Positions 1-9,420 of a stretch of DNA of 64,000 nucleotides are shown piece after piece. Numbering within the stretch: the stretch's first letter is position 1; every line of letters begins with the position of its first letter. Position numbers and translations under genes: made by a program. Source of the DNA: Caedibacter sp. 38-128 (GTDB taxonomy: Bacteria > Pseudomonadota > Alphaproteobacteria > Caedimonadales > Caedimonadaceae); the NCBI GenBank assembly GCA_001898705.1, contig MKUU01000044.1, positions 141,087 through 205,086 on the forward strand. The letters run 5' to 3'. Below the pieces are notes generated by a model. The model did no database searches, was not told the origin of the DNA, and saw only the letters and a list, made by a program, of their open reading frames with translations.

Positions 1-2628
1 CCCCCTTATGCCAATGGGCACATTCACGTCGGCCATGGCTTTACAAGCATCTTTAAGGATATCGTGATCCGCGCTCAACATCTGCTAGGTCATGATGCCC
101 CGCTTGTCCCAGGATGGGATTGTCATGGGCTCCCCATTGAGTGGAAAATTGAAGAAAAATACCGAAAAGAAGGCAAAACTAAAGAAGAAATTGATATTCA
201 ACAATTTCGCGCCGATTGTCGCACCTTTGCCGAAGAATGGATTAAGATTCAACGAGAAGAATTTAAACGTCTTGGTCTGTTAGGCGATTGGGATAATCCT
301 TATATTACCATGGATACTGACGCTGAGGCTGAGATCGTAGCAACTTTCCTCACCTTTTTAGAAAAAGGAAGCGTCTATCGGGGCGTTAAGCCTGTTCTGT
401 GGTCAGTCGTTGAAAAAACAGCCCTTGCTGAAGCTGAGGTTGAATACGAAGACAAAACGTCATCTTCAATCTATGTCCGTTTCAAGATTCAAGCGACTGC
501 TGACGCTGACCTTCAAGAAACTTCCGCCGTTATTTGGACAACGACGCCCTGGTCATTACCAGGAAATCGCGCGATCGCTTATCATCCTGAGGTTGATTAT
601 GTTATTCTTCTTGTCCAAAAGGTTGAGCCTGACTCTCTTGCACTCCCCCAAGAAAAACTTCTAATCGCCAAAGAACTTATTGATCAAGTTTCAAAAAAAC
701 TAGGTATTGTGGACGCGAAAATTCTAGCTTCTTTCAAAGGCACTCGCTTGGAAGGTGTAAAAGCAAACCATCCTTTTGCAGGACAAGGGTATGACCATGA
801 CGTTCCCTTTTTACCGGGTGACCATGTCGCTGTTGATACAGGAACAGGCCTTGTTCATACAGCCCCAAGTCACGGTATCGAAGATTATGAACTTGGAAAA
901 CGCTATCAACTTGAAGTACCTGAGACTGTTTTAGATGATGGCACGTATGCCTCCTGGGTACCGCTTTTTGCTGGCGATCATGTCTTTAAAGTCGATGATA
1001 AAATCATTGCACTTTTATCAGACAATAAAGCGCTTGGTGCAAAAGAAAAAATTCTGCATAGCTATCCTCATTCTTGGCGCTCTAAAGCTCCTCTTATTTA
1101 TAGAACAACACCACAGTGGTTTATCAGTTTGGACGCTAATCATCTGCGCCACCAAGCCCTTAATGCCATTGAAGGCGTTCAATGGTATCCGTCTCAAAGT
1201 AAAAATCGCATCAAGGGCATGGTTGAAAATCGTCCTGATTGGTGTATCTCTCGTCAAAGAGCTTGGGGGGTACCCCTCACGATTTTTGTCCATAAAGAAA
1301 CGAAACAACCTCTCATTGATTCTGTTGTCAATCAGCGAATCATTGAAGCTGTACATCAAGAAGGTGCAGAAGCTTGGTACAAGAACCCAGAACGTTTCTT
1401 AGGTCCTGCCTATAATCATGCTGACTATGAGCCAGTGAATGATATTTTAGACGTTTGGTTTGATTCAGGCTCAACTCAAAAATTTGTTCTCGAAAAACGT
1501 CCTGAATTGGCTTTTCCTGCCTCTCTTTATCTCGAGGGATCAGATCAACATCGAGGCTGGTTTATGTCATCACTTTTGGTTGGCTGTGGAACTAAGGATC
1601 AAGCGCCTTATAAAGCCGTTGTGACGCATGGTTTCACCGTCGATGAACAAGGCCGGAAGATGTCTAAATCTCAAGGCAATGTTGTGGCTCCTGACAAAAT
1701 TGCAGAGACTTTGGGAATCGAGATTCTAAGACTTTGGGTCGTAAGCTGTGATTATTCTGATGACTTACGTATCGGGCCAGAAATCTTAAAGCATCAAGAA
1801 GATATTTACCGTAGATTCCGTAATACGCTTCGTTACTTACTCGGGGCTTTACATGGATTTACACAAGAAGAGCATGTTTCTCTTTCAGACATGCCCGACC
1901 TAGAGCGATGGATTTTGCATCGACTCTATCAGCTCGACACCCTCTTCAAAGAGTGTACCAAAGCTTACAACTTTCAAGCTTTCTATAGCGCTCTTCATCA
2001 TTTTTGTTCTGCGGACCTATCTGCCTTTTATTTTGATGTTCGTAAGGACGTTGTTTATTGTGATAGTGCCCAGGATTTGAAACGTCGCGCAACACGCACT
2101 GTCTTTGATCTACTTTTGCATCGTTTATTACACTGGCTTGCTCCCGTCCTATGTTTTACCGTCGAAGAAGCATGGTTGGCGCGTTTTGGCGAAGCATGTG
2201 AAAGTATTCATTTGAACTTCCTTCCTGAAACGCCAGAAACATGGAAAGATGACTGTCTTGCTCAAGAATTCGATATTTTACGCGCTCAAAGGCGGGTGAT
2301 CACAGGAGCTCTTGAAGTTGCTCGATCCCAAGGTTTGATTAAATCAAGTTTGCAAGCTCATGTGACTGTTTTTGATCCTCAAAAGAAAATGCGCTCAAAT
2401 GTTGACTATGCTGAACTTGCAATTACTTCAAGCTTCGATATTTCTGCGGACATAATTCCTTCTACAGCGTTTACAAGTTCAGATTTTGATCATTTAGGGA
2501 TTCAAGTATCCGTAGCCCCTGGCCATAAATGTGAAAGATGCTGGCGTGTCTTAGAAGAAGTGGGCAGCCATCTTAGCCACACCACCTTATGTAACCGTTG
2601 CATTCATGTGATTGAAGAGGCAAAATAA
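1..2628 (+). CDS. ileS: Isoleucyl-tRNA synthetase, 5' end outside the window
   Basis: Charges tRNA-Ile with isoleucine in the cytoplasm. The reading frame is open from base 1 and starts inside the class I signature PPYANGHIHVGH, so roughly 50-60 N-terminal residues lie upstream. The GTG at 64 is not the true start. The CP1 editing domain is recognisable (TTTPWSLPGN), the KMSKS loop is at visible residue about 553 (GRKMSKSQGN), and the C-terminus carries a four-cysteine zinc site (CERCW and CNRC). The length fits a bacterial IleS. The stop codon overlaps the lspA ATG by one base, so the two are probably co-transcribed, a common ileS-lspA arrangement. Confidence 0.97.
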   Translation, partial: PPYANGHIHVGHGFTSIFKDIVIRAQHLLGHDAPLVPGWDCHGLPIEWKIEEKYRKEGKTKEEIDIQQFRADCRTFAEEWIKIQREEFKRLGLLGDWDNPYITMDTDAEAEIVATFLTFLEKGSVYRGVKPVLWSVVEKTALAEAEVEYEDKTSSSIYVRFKIQATADADLQETSAVIWTTTPWSLPGNRAIAYHPEVDYVILLVQKVEPDSLALPQEKLLIAKELIDQVSKKLGIVDAKILASFKGTRLEGVKANHPFAGQGYDHDVPFLPGDHVAVDTGTGLVHTAPSHGIEDYELGKRYQLEVPETVLDDGTYASWVPLFAGDHVFKVDDKIIALLSDNKALGAKEKILHSYPHSWRSKAPLIYRTTPQWFISLDANHLRHQALNAIEGVQWYPSQSKNRIKGMVENRPDWCISRQRAWGVPLTIFVHKETKQPLIDSVVNQRIIEAVHQEGAEAWYKNPERFLGPAYNHADYEPVNDILDVWFDSGSTQKFVLEKRPELAFPASLYLEGSDQHRGWFMSSLLVGCGTKDQAPYKAVVTHGFTVDEQGRKMSKSQGNVVAPDKIAETLGIEILRLWVVSCDYSDDLRIGPEILKHQEDIYRRFRNTLRYLLGALHGFTQEEHVSLSDMPDLERWILHRLYQLDTLFKECTKAYNFQAFYSALHHFCSADLSAFYFDVRKDVVYCDSAQDLKRRATRTVFDLLLHRLLHWLAPVLCFTVEEAWLARFGEACESIHLNFLPETPETWKDDCLAQEFDILRAQRRVITGALEVARSQGLIKSSLQAHVTVFDPQKKMRSNVDYAELAITSSFDISADIIPSTAFTSSDFDHLGIQVSVAPGHKCERCWRVLEEVGSHLSHTTLCNRCIHVIEEAK

Positions 2629-3128
2629 TGGACTCTATCAAACGATCTAATACTTTTTCTCTTTTGGTGATTGCTTTTATTATTGGCATTGATCAGTGGA
2701 CAAAAGCTCTTATCTTAAAATACTTTTTTCTTCCTCGTGCGCCAATTACAATTACTTCTTTCTTTGACTTGGTATTGGTTTGGAATCATGGCATCAGCTT
2801 TGGCATGTTTAATACACCAAGCCGCTGGAATGTTTATATTCTTAGCACCTTTGCCCTCAGTATCTCCTGTTTATTGTTAAGATGGCTTTGGAAAGCCCAA
2901 AACAATTTACTTCGCTTTGGTTTTGGTTTTATTATTGCAGGTGCGATAGGTAACGTTGTGGATCGTCTTCGCTTCTCAGCTGTTGTTGATTTTTTGCATT
3001 TTCACTGGGGAGCTTATGCATTTCCGACTTTTAATGTTGCAGATACTGCGATTACACTTGGTGTCGGATTTATTTTAATTGATAATTTTAGAAATTCACG
3101 AGGAACGCTTCATGAACAAAAAATATAA
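2628..3128 (+). CDS. lspA: Lipoprotein signal peptidase (signal peptidase II)
   Basis: Inner-membrane aspartyl protease that removes signal peptides from prolipoproteins. The 166-residue protein has four hydrophobic segments. Both catalytic aspartates are in conserved settings: GNVVDRLRF and FNVADTAI. Its start overlaps the ileS stop by one base. A probable substrate, the lipoprotein encoded from 3112, begins inside its 3' end. Confidence 0.96.
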   Translation: MDSIKRSNTFSLLVIAFIIGIDQWTKALILKYFFLPRAPITITSFFDLVLVWNHGISFGMFNTPSRWNVYILSTFALSISCLLLRWLWKAQNNLLRFGFGFIIAGAIGNVVDRLRFSAVVDFLHFHWGAYAFPTFNVADTAITLGVGFILIDNFRNSRGTLHEQKI

Positions 3129-3603
3129 TTTTCTTTTTTTAGCCTTACTGAGTACAAGCCTTCTAGCTATGTCAGGCTGTAGCCAAACTAAGAAAAGTTT
3201 AGGTCTTGAGAGGACGCAACCTGATGAATTCACCGTTCTAGATCATCCGCCTTTAAGTATGCCCCCTGGCATTGGGTTAAAACCACCTGTAACCGGCGAT
3301 TCAGCAACGTATTCTCACAAGACTCAGCTTCAAGCAAAAGAGCTCCTTATAAAACAGCCCGTTGCAACCGAAACACATAACGCTTCACTTGCAGAGCAAG
3401 CTCTCTTACAAGCGGCGAAAACAGAAGAAAGCCACCCCAATATACGCCAGGCAGTTAATCAAGAAGCAAAGGTTTCAAAACCAGGAGAACAAGCCATTAA
3501 AAAAATCATTTTCTGGGAAGGAAAACCTGCAGGCGACGTTATTGACCCCCAAGAAGAATATAAAAAGCTTCATGATAAAGATGCCCCAGGACCATTAAAT
3601 TAA
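3112..3603 (+). CDS. DUF3035 (BamF-like) outer-membrane lipoprotein
   Basis: Predicted lipoprotein of 163 residues: a short hydrophobic signal ends in the lipobox LAMSGC. The mature N-terminus has the proline-rich PDEF...PPLSMPP segment typical of the alphaproteobacterial DUF3035 family, described as an accessory subunit of the BAM outer-membrane assembly machine (BamF). The rest is hydrophilic and probably flexible. I chose the ATG at 3112, overlapping lspA by 17 bases, because it begins the signal sequence; an upstream in-frame ATG at 3079 would spoil it. The role in BAM is inferred from the family. Confidence 0.83.
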   Translation: MNKKYNFLFLALLSTSLLAMSGCSQTKKSLGLERTQPDEFTVLDHPPLSMPPGIGLKPPVTGDSATYSHKTQLQAKELLIKQPVATETHNASLAEQALLQAAKTEESHPNIRQAVNQEAKVSKPGEQAIKKIIFWEGKPAGDVIDPQEEYKKLHDKDAPGPLN

Positions 3604-3618
3604 TGAGGATGTATTAAA

Positions 3619-4953
3619 ATGTTAAAACGAGTTTGCTTACATTTTTATATGCTCATCATTGTTCTTGCTTATTGGAATGTAGAAGCAGCCGTTTATAATC
3701 CTCACACCTTTACGTTAAAAAATGGTCTTCAAGTTGTGGTGATTGAAAATCATCGTGCACCAGTTGTGACACAAATGGTCTGGTATAAAGTTGGCACGAT
3801 TGATGATCCTCATGGAAAATCAGGCCTAGCCCACTATCTTGAACATCTGATGTTTAAAGGAAGCTTGGCTTCGCCAGCAGGCCGAATGCTGACAGAGGTT
3901 AATCGTGTCGGTGGCGAACAAAATGCAGCTACTTCCCCAGATTTTACAGTTTATTACCAGGTTGTCCCCAAAAACAAACTTGAACTTATTATGAGCCTAG
4001 AAGCTGGACGGATGGCTCAACTTGAAATCGAAGAACAATATGCAAAACCTGAATTAGATGTTATCCTTGAAGAACGCCATATGCGGGTTGACAACAGTCC
4101 TACAGGGGTATTTTTTGAAACTGTTCTTGCCAACTTTTTTAAGCATCATCCAGCACGTTTGCCTGCCATTGGGTGGGAACATGAAATCAAAACATTCACG
4201 ACTCAAGATGCCCAAAAATTTTATAACACTTGGTATACCCCAAATAATGCAATTCTCTTGATTGCTGGCGATGTAACGGTTGAAGAAGTTAAAGCGCTTG
4301 CCAAGAAATATTATGAGGTGATCCCTGCTAAAGCAAAGCCTCGACCTTTGAATATTCAAGAACCCAAAATGAAGCCCTTAAGGCAAAGGCTTGAGATGTC
4401 TTCGCCTCTTATTCAAGAACCCTATTTTTTAAGACTTTTTAACGCCCCTAATTTTAAGGAAGGCTCTCGGAAAGATTTTTATGCACTCCAAGTTTTAAGT
4501 GAATTATTAGATAAGCCCGTAACAGGACGCATTTATCGAGAACTTGTTGAAAATCAAAGAATTGCAACCTTTATTCAGATTTCTTATCAAGGCTATACAC
4601 GAAGCCCGGGCTATCTCCTCATATTAGCTCAACCCGCGCAAGGACACACCATTGAAGAAGTTGAAACAGCTCTTAACAAGGAAATAGAAAAAATTATCCA
4701 ACACGGACTGAATGTATCGGAAGTCGAAAAATCTAAAACAAGACTCTTAGCACACCTCGATTATACACGCGATCACGTGTTGAGCGGTAGCAATGAAATC
4801 GGGAAAGCCCTTGTGGTCGGTGAAACAATTGAGGAATTTGAATCATGGCCAGATCGCATAAAAGCCGTTACTCAAGAACAAGTAAATGCAACTTTTAAGC
4901 TTATCTTTGATTCTAAATCTAATTTTACAGCTATTTTATGGCCGCAAAAATAA
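3619..4953 (+). CDS. M16 family zinc metallopeptidase, catalytic partner
   Basis: Exported pitrilysin/processing-peptidase-like protein of 444 residues with an N-terminal signal segment (about residues 1-24). The inverted zinc motif HxxEH is intact in HYLEHLMFKG, and a distal glutamate lies in ILEERHMR. Proteins of this family work as two-domain or paired assemblies. The next gene encodes a partner without the zinc motif, which suggests a heterodimer like mitochondrial processing peptidase. The substrate is unknown; PqqL or YmxG would be loose names. Confidence 0.92.
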   Translation: MLKRVCLHFYMLIIVLAYWNVEAAVYNPHTFTLKNGLQVVVIENHRAPVVTQMVWYKVGTIDDPHGKSGLAHYLEHLMFKGSLASPAGRMLTEVNRVGGEQNAATSPDFTVYYQVVPKNKLELIMSLEAGRMAQLEIEEQYAKPELDVILEERHMRVDNSPTGVFFETVLANFFKHHPARLPAIGWEHEIKTFTTQDAQKFYNTWYTPNNAILLIAGDVTVEEVKALAKKYYEVIPAKAKPRPLNIQEPKMKPLRQRLEMSSPLIQEPYFLRLFNAPNFKEGSRKDFYALQVLSELLDKPVTGRIYRELVENQRIATFIQISYQGYTRSPGYLLILAQPAQGHTIEEVETALNKEIEKIIQHGLNVSEVEKSKTRLLAHLDYTRDHVLSGSNEIGKALVVGETIEEFESWPDRIKAVTQEQVNATFKLIFDSKSNFTAILWPQK

Positions 4954-4969
4954 TCTGCGAGGAAAAATT

Positions 4970-6286
4970 ATGAGACTGTTTTTTTCTTTAATTATCACCC
5001 TGCTGAGCAGTTTTTCCTTTGCACATGCAGAGTTAAAAATTCAAGAGGTTGTCTCAACACATGGGGTTAGAGCATGGCTTGTTGAAGATCACACAACACC
5101 TGTTATTGCAATGAATTTTAGTTTTGAAATAGGAGCGGCTCAAGATCCCGAAGATAAAAAGGGGCTTGCGGCTCTTGCCTCACAAATGCTTACCGAAGGA
5201 GCAGGAAAATTTAGTTCTCACGATTTTGCCCAAAAATTACAAGAAATTGCGAGTTTTATTTCTTTTGATGTTACACTTTCTCATTTTCAAGGTTCTTTGA
5301 AAACAACACAGGTTAATGCAAAAGAAGCTTTTCAGCTTTTGAAAATTACCCTTACTGAACCCCTGTTCTCTTCTCATGAGTTTACCAAAGTTGTAAATGC
5401 TCATGCGACTTCTTTAGCTAACAGTGAAAAAAAACCTTCAACCATTGCATTATTTCAATTAAGAAAACAAATCTTTGGCACAACTCATCCTTATGCGCGT
5501 CTTACTGAAGGCTCTCTTGAAACAATTAAAAAAATTACTCCTAATGATCTCAAAAATTTTATGAAAAACTTGAGCCGAAACACCTTAAAAATAGGTGTAT
5601 GCGGGAATATTACAGCTCAAGAACTAAAACAAATTCTCGATGAAATTTTAAGCTCCCTTCCTAAAGAATCAAGCTTACCTCAAATCCCTCCTGTTCAGTT
5701 CCCTCAACAAGAAAAAGTGACAACGATAAAATTGGCCCAGCCTCAAAGTATTGGCTTTTTCGCGCAGCAAGCCATTCCTTTTAAAGATCCAAATAACCTG
5801 AAACTTGCGATTGCAAATGAGGCTTTAGGACACGGTTCTGTTTCAAGATTAATGAATGAAGTTAGAGAGAAACGAGGCTATGCTTATCATGTCGGGACAA
5901 ATATCAACCAAGAGCCTCTTATCAGTCTTTTGATTGGAAGCGTGGGAAGCCAAAATACGCGCATTATGAAAAGTTTATCTTTAATAAAAGAAGAGTGGAA
6001 ACGTATCCGCGATCACGGCCTTACAAAAGAAGAATTTGAAGACGCTAAAAGCCATATTCTAGGAGCTTATACACTGAACTTTATGTCCTCTCCTCAAATT
6101 GCTGAGCTTTTGCTTCTTTATCAAGAATTTGAAGCTCCCATTACCTATATGCAAAACCGTGAGCAATTACTCAATGCCATTACGCTTACGCAAGTTAATC
6201 AATTTGCAAAAGATTTTTTTACACCAGAAAAACTTCAAATTGTCATTGTTGGCAATCCTGAAGAAGGAGAAATTCATGCCCAATAA
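4970..6286 (+). CDS. M16 family protein, non-catalytic partner
   Basis: A 438-residue exported protein; the signal peptide ends near FAHAE. The M16 fold is clear from sequence (TPVIAMNFSFEIGAAQDP, a long GLAALASQMLTEG segment, C-terminal REKRGYAYHVG), but HxxEH is replaced by LASQM, so it should not hydrolyse peptides alone. The start at 4970 follows GAGGAAAA at good spacing, 16 bases after the previous stop. The longer frame from 4886 would bury the signal peptide. It probably pairs with the upstream active M16 protein. Its 3' end overlaps pgi by 11 bases. Confidence 0.9.
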   Translation: MRLFFSLIITLLSSFSFAHAELKIQEVVSTHGVRAWLVEDHTTPVIAMNFSFEIGAAQDPEDKKGLAALASQMLTEGAGKFSSHDFAQKLQEIASFISFDVTLSHFQGSLKTTQVNAKEAFQLLKITLTEPLFSSHEFTKVVNAHATSLANSEKKPSTIALFQLRKQIFGTTHPYARLTEGSLETIKKITPNDLKNFMKNLSRNTLKIGVCGNITAQELKQILDEILSSLPKESSLPQIPPVQFPQQEKVTTIKLAQPQSIGFFAQQAIPFKDPNNLKLAIANEALGHGSVSRLMNEVREKRGYAYHVGTNINQEPLISLLIGSVGSQNTRIMKSLSLIKEEWKRIRDHGLTKEEFEDAKSHILGAYTLNFMSSPQIAELLLLYQEFEAPITYMQNREQLLNAITLTQVNQFAKDFFTPEKLQIVIVGNPEEGEIHAQ

Positions 6287-7550
6287 ATCACTTTTAAATT
6301 TTTCAATTAAAGGATGTTTCCTGGATAATCGTCTTAAGGAAGAGTCCTTTGATTCTTTCCAAGCGAAAGCGCTTACGTGTTTTGAAGAAGTTAAAGCGGC
6401 GTATCATGATAAAAAGTTACCTGCCCTTTCTGTTATTTATGACCAAGATCAACTTACCCACTATCAACAAATTGCTCAAACTTGGCAGAAACGCTTTAAG
6501 AATGTTGTTCTATTTGGAACAGGGGGTTCTTCCCTCGGAGCTCAAACATGTATTGAACTTTATCAAACACGTGTAAGTGCCCCAGCATCTTCACCTTATT
6601 TTCATTTCATGGATAACATTGATCCTCATACCTTTAATCATCTCTTAGAAGGCATCGATCTCCAAACAACTGGTTTTTTGGTTATCTCAAAATCTGGCAC
6701 GACAGCCGAAACGCTTTGCCAGTTTCTTTCTCTCATAAATGCCTTTCAAGATAAGCTCGTACAAGACCAAGTGATTGTGATTACTGAACCCAAGAATTCA
6801 CCTTTGCGTCGTCTTGCCGAGCACCATCAATATCAAGTCCTTGATCATCCGAGTCAAATTGGTGGACGTTTCTCAGTTTTTTCAATTGTCGGCATGCTAC
6901 CAGCCTTAATCGCAGGCATCGATGTGCAAGAGCTTCTTGCGGGCGCTCAGCAATATCTCTCCCAAGAAATAGAAGGAGGGACGCACAATGCTGTTCAAGG
7001 AGCCGCTTTAAGTTACGCATATTACCAACAGTTCGGCTGTACCCAGACTGTTCTCATGCCTTATATCGATCGTCTTTCAGCTTTCGCCTTGTGGTTTAGA
7101 CAATTATGGGCTGAAAGCCTAGGTAAAGAGAAAAGGGGTATTACACCTATTAATGCTTTAGGGACCGTTGACCAGCATAGCCAGTTACAGCTTTATTTAG
7201 GAGGACCCAACGATAAATTCTTCACCTTAGTCATGCTAGACACCTTTAGTCCAGCACCTAAGGTTAACACCGACGATCCTGAACTTGCTTATCTCCATCA
7301 ACATACGCTTGCTGATTTGATGAGAGCCGAGCAAAATGCTACCGTCGCGACGCTCATTCGACAAGAATGTCCCACCCGTACCATCACGTTTCCTCAATTG
7401 AACGAACGAACTTTAGGGGCTCTTTTCATCCATTATATGCTTGAGACTATGATTACGGCGAAGCTTCTTGGAATTGACGCTTTTGACCAACCTGCTGTTG
7501 AAGAAGGTAAGATTCTAACGCGCGAATATTTGAGTCGGAAAGCTTCATGA
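6276..7550 (+). CDS. pgi: Glucose-6-phosphate isomerase
   Basis: Interconverts glucose-6-phosphate and fructose-6-phosphate in the cytoplasm. The protein is 424 residues, shorter than the 550-residue E. coli form, and resembles the compact form found in several alphaproteobacteria. Family motifs: FGTGGSSLGAQT, the sugar-phosphate SIS motif SKSGTTAETL, and GGRFSVFS. The ATG at 6276 follows GAAGGAGAAATTC and overlaps the preceding gene by 11 bases. Its stop is in an ATGA overlap with mutL, which also shows that TGA is used as a stop in this genome. Confidence 0.93.
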   Translation: MPNKSLLNFSIKGCFLDNRLKEESFDSFQAKALTCFEEVKAAYHDKKLPALSVIYDQDQLTHYQQIAQTWQKRFKNVVLFGTGGSSLGAQTCIELYQTRVSAPASSPYFHFMDNIDPHTFNHLLEGIDLQTTGFLVISKSGTTAETLCQFLSLINAFQDKLVQDQVIVITEPKNSPLRRLAEHHQYQVLDHPSQIGGRFSVFSIVGMLPALIAGIDVQELLAGAQQYLSQEIEGGTHNAVQGAALSYAYYQQFGCTQTVLMPYIDRLSAFALWFRQLWAESLGKEKRGITPINALGTVDQHSQLQLYLGGPNDKFFTLVMLDTFSPAPKVNTDDPELAYLHQHTLADLMRAEQNATVATLIRQECPTRTITFPQLNERTLGALFIHYMLETMITAKLLGIDAFDQPAVEEGKILTREYLSRKAS

Positions 7551-9361
7551 TCCGCCTTCTCCCTCCCAATTTAATTAACCAAATTGCAGCTGGAGAAGTT
7601 GTAGAACGTCCTGCCTCAGTTGTTAAAGAGTTAATCGAGAATGCTATCGATGCCAAGGCTACAGCTATTGATATCGTTATCCGGGAAGGCGGGAAAAATC
7701 TTATTCTTGTGGAAGACAATGGCCAAGGAATGACACAAGAAGATCTTTTGTTGGCTGTTGAACGCCATGCAACCTCTAAAATTCCTGACGAGAACTTATT
7801 TAATATTCAAACGCTTGGCTTCAGAGGAGAAGCCCTTCCCTCTATTGGCTCTGTCAGTCGCCTTGAAATTTCGAGTCGTGCTCAAGGCAATGATATGTCT
7901 TGGTCCCTAAAAGTTGAAGGAGGTCAGAAATTAGGGCCAATACCTGCGGCTCAAAATGTGGGTACACGCATTGAAGTCCGCGACTTATTTTATGCAACGC
8001 CGGCTCGATTGAAATTTATGAAATCAGCCACTTCTGAAATGACGGCTATTGTTGATACCGTGAGCCGTCTTGCAATGGCATATCCGGAAATCTGCTTCAC
8101 CCTTAAAGACGACAAAAAAACCTATTTCGATCTTCCTGTGACCTTGGGAGATATTAATGAACGCCGACTTTATCGCCTCAGTATGTTGATGGGAAAAGAG
8201 TTCATTGATAATGCGTGTTCTATTAACGCAGAACGTGGAAATTATAAAATTCTTGGCTTTACAAGCTTACCAACAATGAATCGAAGCAACGCAAGCTTAC
8301 AATATCTTTATGTGAATGGACGTGCCGTTAAAGATAAGCTTCTTAACACAGCTGTACGCGTGTCTTACCAAGACTTTCTTGCACGTGATCGCCATCCTTT
8401 GGTTGCTTTATTTTTAGAGGTTCCTCCTGCAGAAGTAGACATCAACGTTCATCCCGCAAAAACCGAAGTTCGTTTTCGTGAAAATGACATCATTCGCAGT
8501 TTGATTATTGGTGCTTTAAAGCAAGCCTTAACAGAAGCAGGGCACAGAGCTGCAACAACAACAAGTTCTTTTGCTTTAAAAGCAATGCAACCATCTGTCA
8601 CCCCACAATTTAAGCCGTCTCAGCCAAGCTTTGTGATGCCAAGTCGGCCCTCCTTAAAGCCTATATATTCTTCGCCTCGCCCCCATAGTTTTGCGCCAAA
8701 AGAACAAGCAACCGCGCATGCTCTTCAACTTGAAGAACCGACCATTCCTGATGAAATTTCTGCCCATGAAATTAAGGAACATCATCCTTTGGGAGAAGCC
8801 CGAGCTCAACTTCATGAAACATATATTGTTGCGGAAACTGAAGATGGTTTTATTCTTGTAGATCAACATGCTGCTCATGAAAGGCTTGTTTATGAGAGCC
8901 TTAAAAGTCAATTTTTGAAGTCTCAAGCTCAAAGTCAGTATTTATTAATTCCTGAAATTGTTTCGCTGCAAGAATCTTCCCAGAGCGCTCTTTTGGCACA
9001 TAGTGAAGAATTAAAACAATTTGGTCTTGGAATTGAGGCTTTTGGCGGAGATGCAATTCTTGTACGAGAAGCACCTGCAGCCTTAGGGAATTTCAACATT
9101 GCGCGTTTAATTCAAGACTTAGCAGATGAAATTATTGAATTAGGGCAACCTCTAAGTCTTAAAGAGCACCTTGAAGAAATTCTCTCAACAATGGCCTGCC
9201 ATGGAAGCATTCGTGCTGGCCGCAATTTGACGCTTGCAGAAATGAATGCATTACTACGAAAGATGGAGGAGACTCCCCATTCCGGTCAGTGTAATCATGG
9301 GCGCCCAACTTATGTTGAACTTAAAAAGTACGATATTGAAAAATTATTTGGGCGAAAATAA
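7547..9361 (+). CDS. mutL: DNA mismatch repair protein MutL
   Basis: Links MutS recognition to strand removal. The N-terminal GHKL ATPase is complete (IAAGEVVERPASVVKELIEN, GFRGEALPSI). After a variable proline/serine linker (residues about 340-410) the C-terminal domain carries DQHAAHERLVYE, matching the DQHA(x2)E(x4)E endonuclease signature, plus ACHGS and CNHGRPT. It should therefore be a nicking MutL, as in bacteria without MutH. It starts in an ATGA overlap with pgi and ends the (+) gene cluster. Confidence 0.96.
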   Translation: MIRLLPPNLINQIAAGEVVERPASVVKELIENAIDAKATAIDIVIREGGKNLILVEDNGQGMTQEDLLLAVERHATSKIPDENLFNIQTLGFRGEALPSIGSVSRLEISSRAQGNDMSWSLKVEGGQKLGPIPAAQNVGTRIEVRDLFYATPARLKFMKSATSEMTAIVDTVSRLAMAYPEICFTLKDDKKTYFDLPVTLGDINERRLYRLSMLMGKEFIDNACSINAERGNYKILGFTSLPTMNRSNASLQYLYVNGRAVKDKLLNTAVRVSYQDFLARDRHPLVALFLEVPPAEVDINVHPAKTEVRFRENDIIRSLIIGALKQALTEAGHRAATTTSSFALKAMQPSVTPQFKPSQPSFVMPSRPSLKPIYSSPRPHSFAPKEQATAHALQLEEPTIPDEISAHEIKEHHPLGEARAQLHETYIVAETEDGFILVDQHAAHERLVYESLKSQFLKSQAQSQYLLIPEIVSLQESSQSALLAHSEELKQFGLGIEAFGGDAILVREAPAALGNFNIARLIQDLADEIIELGQPLSLKEHLEEILSTMACHGSIRAGRNLTLAEMNALLRKMEETPHSGQCNHGRPTYVELKKYDIEKLFGRK

Positions 9362-9420
9362 ACATCATTTAGAGGATCGAAATATTCTCGTATAATTTAT
9401 CCATTACGTAATAATATTTT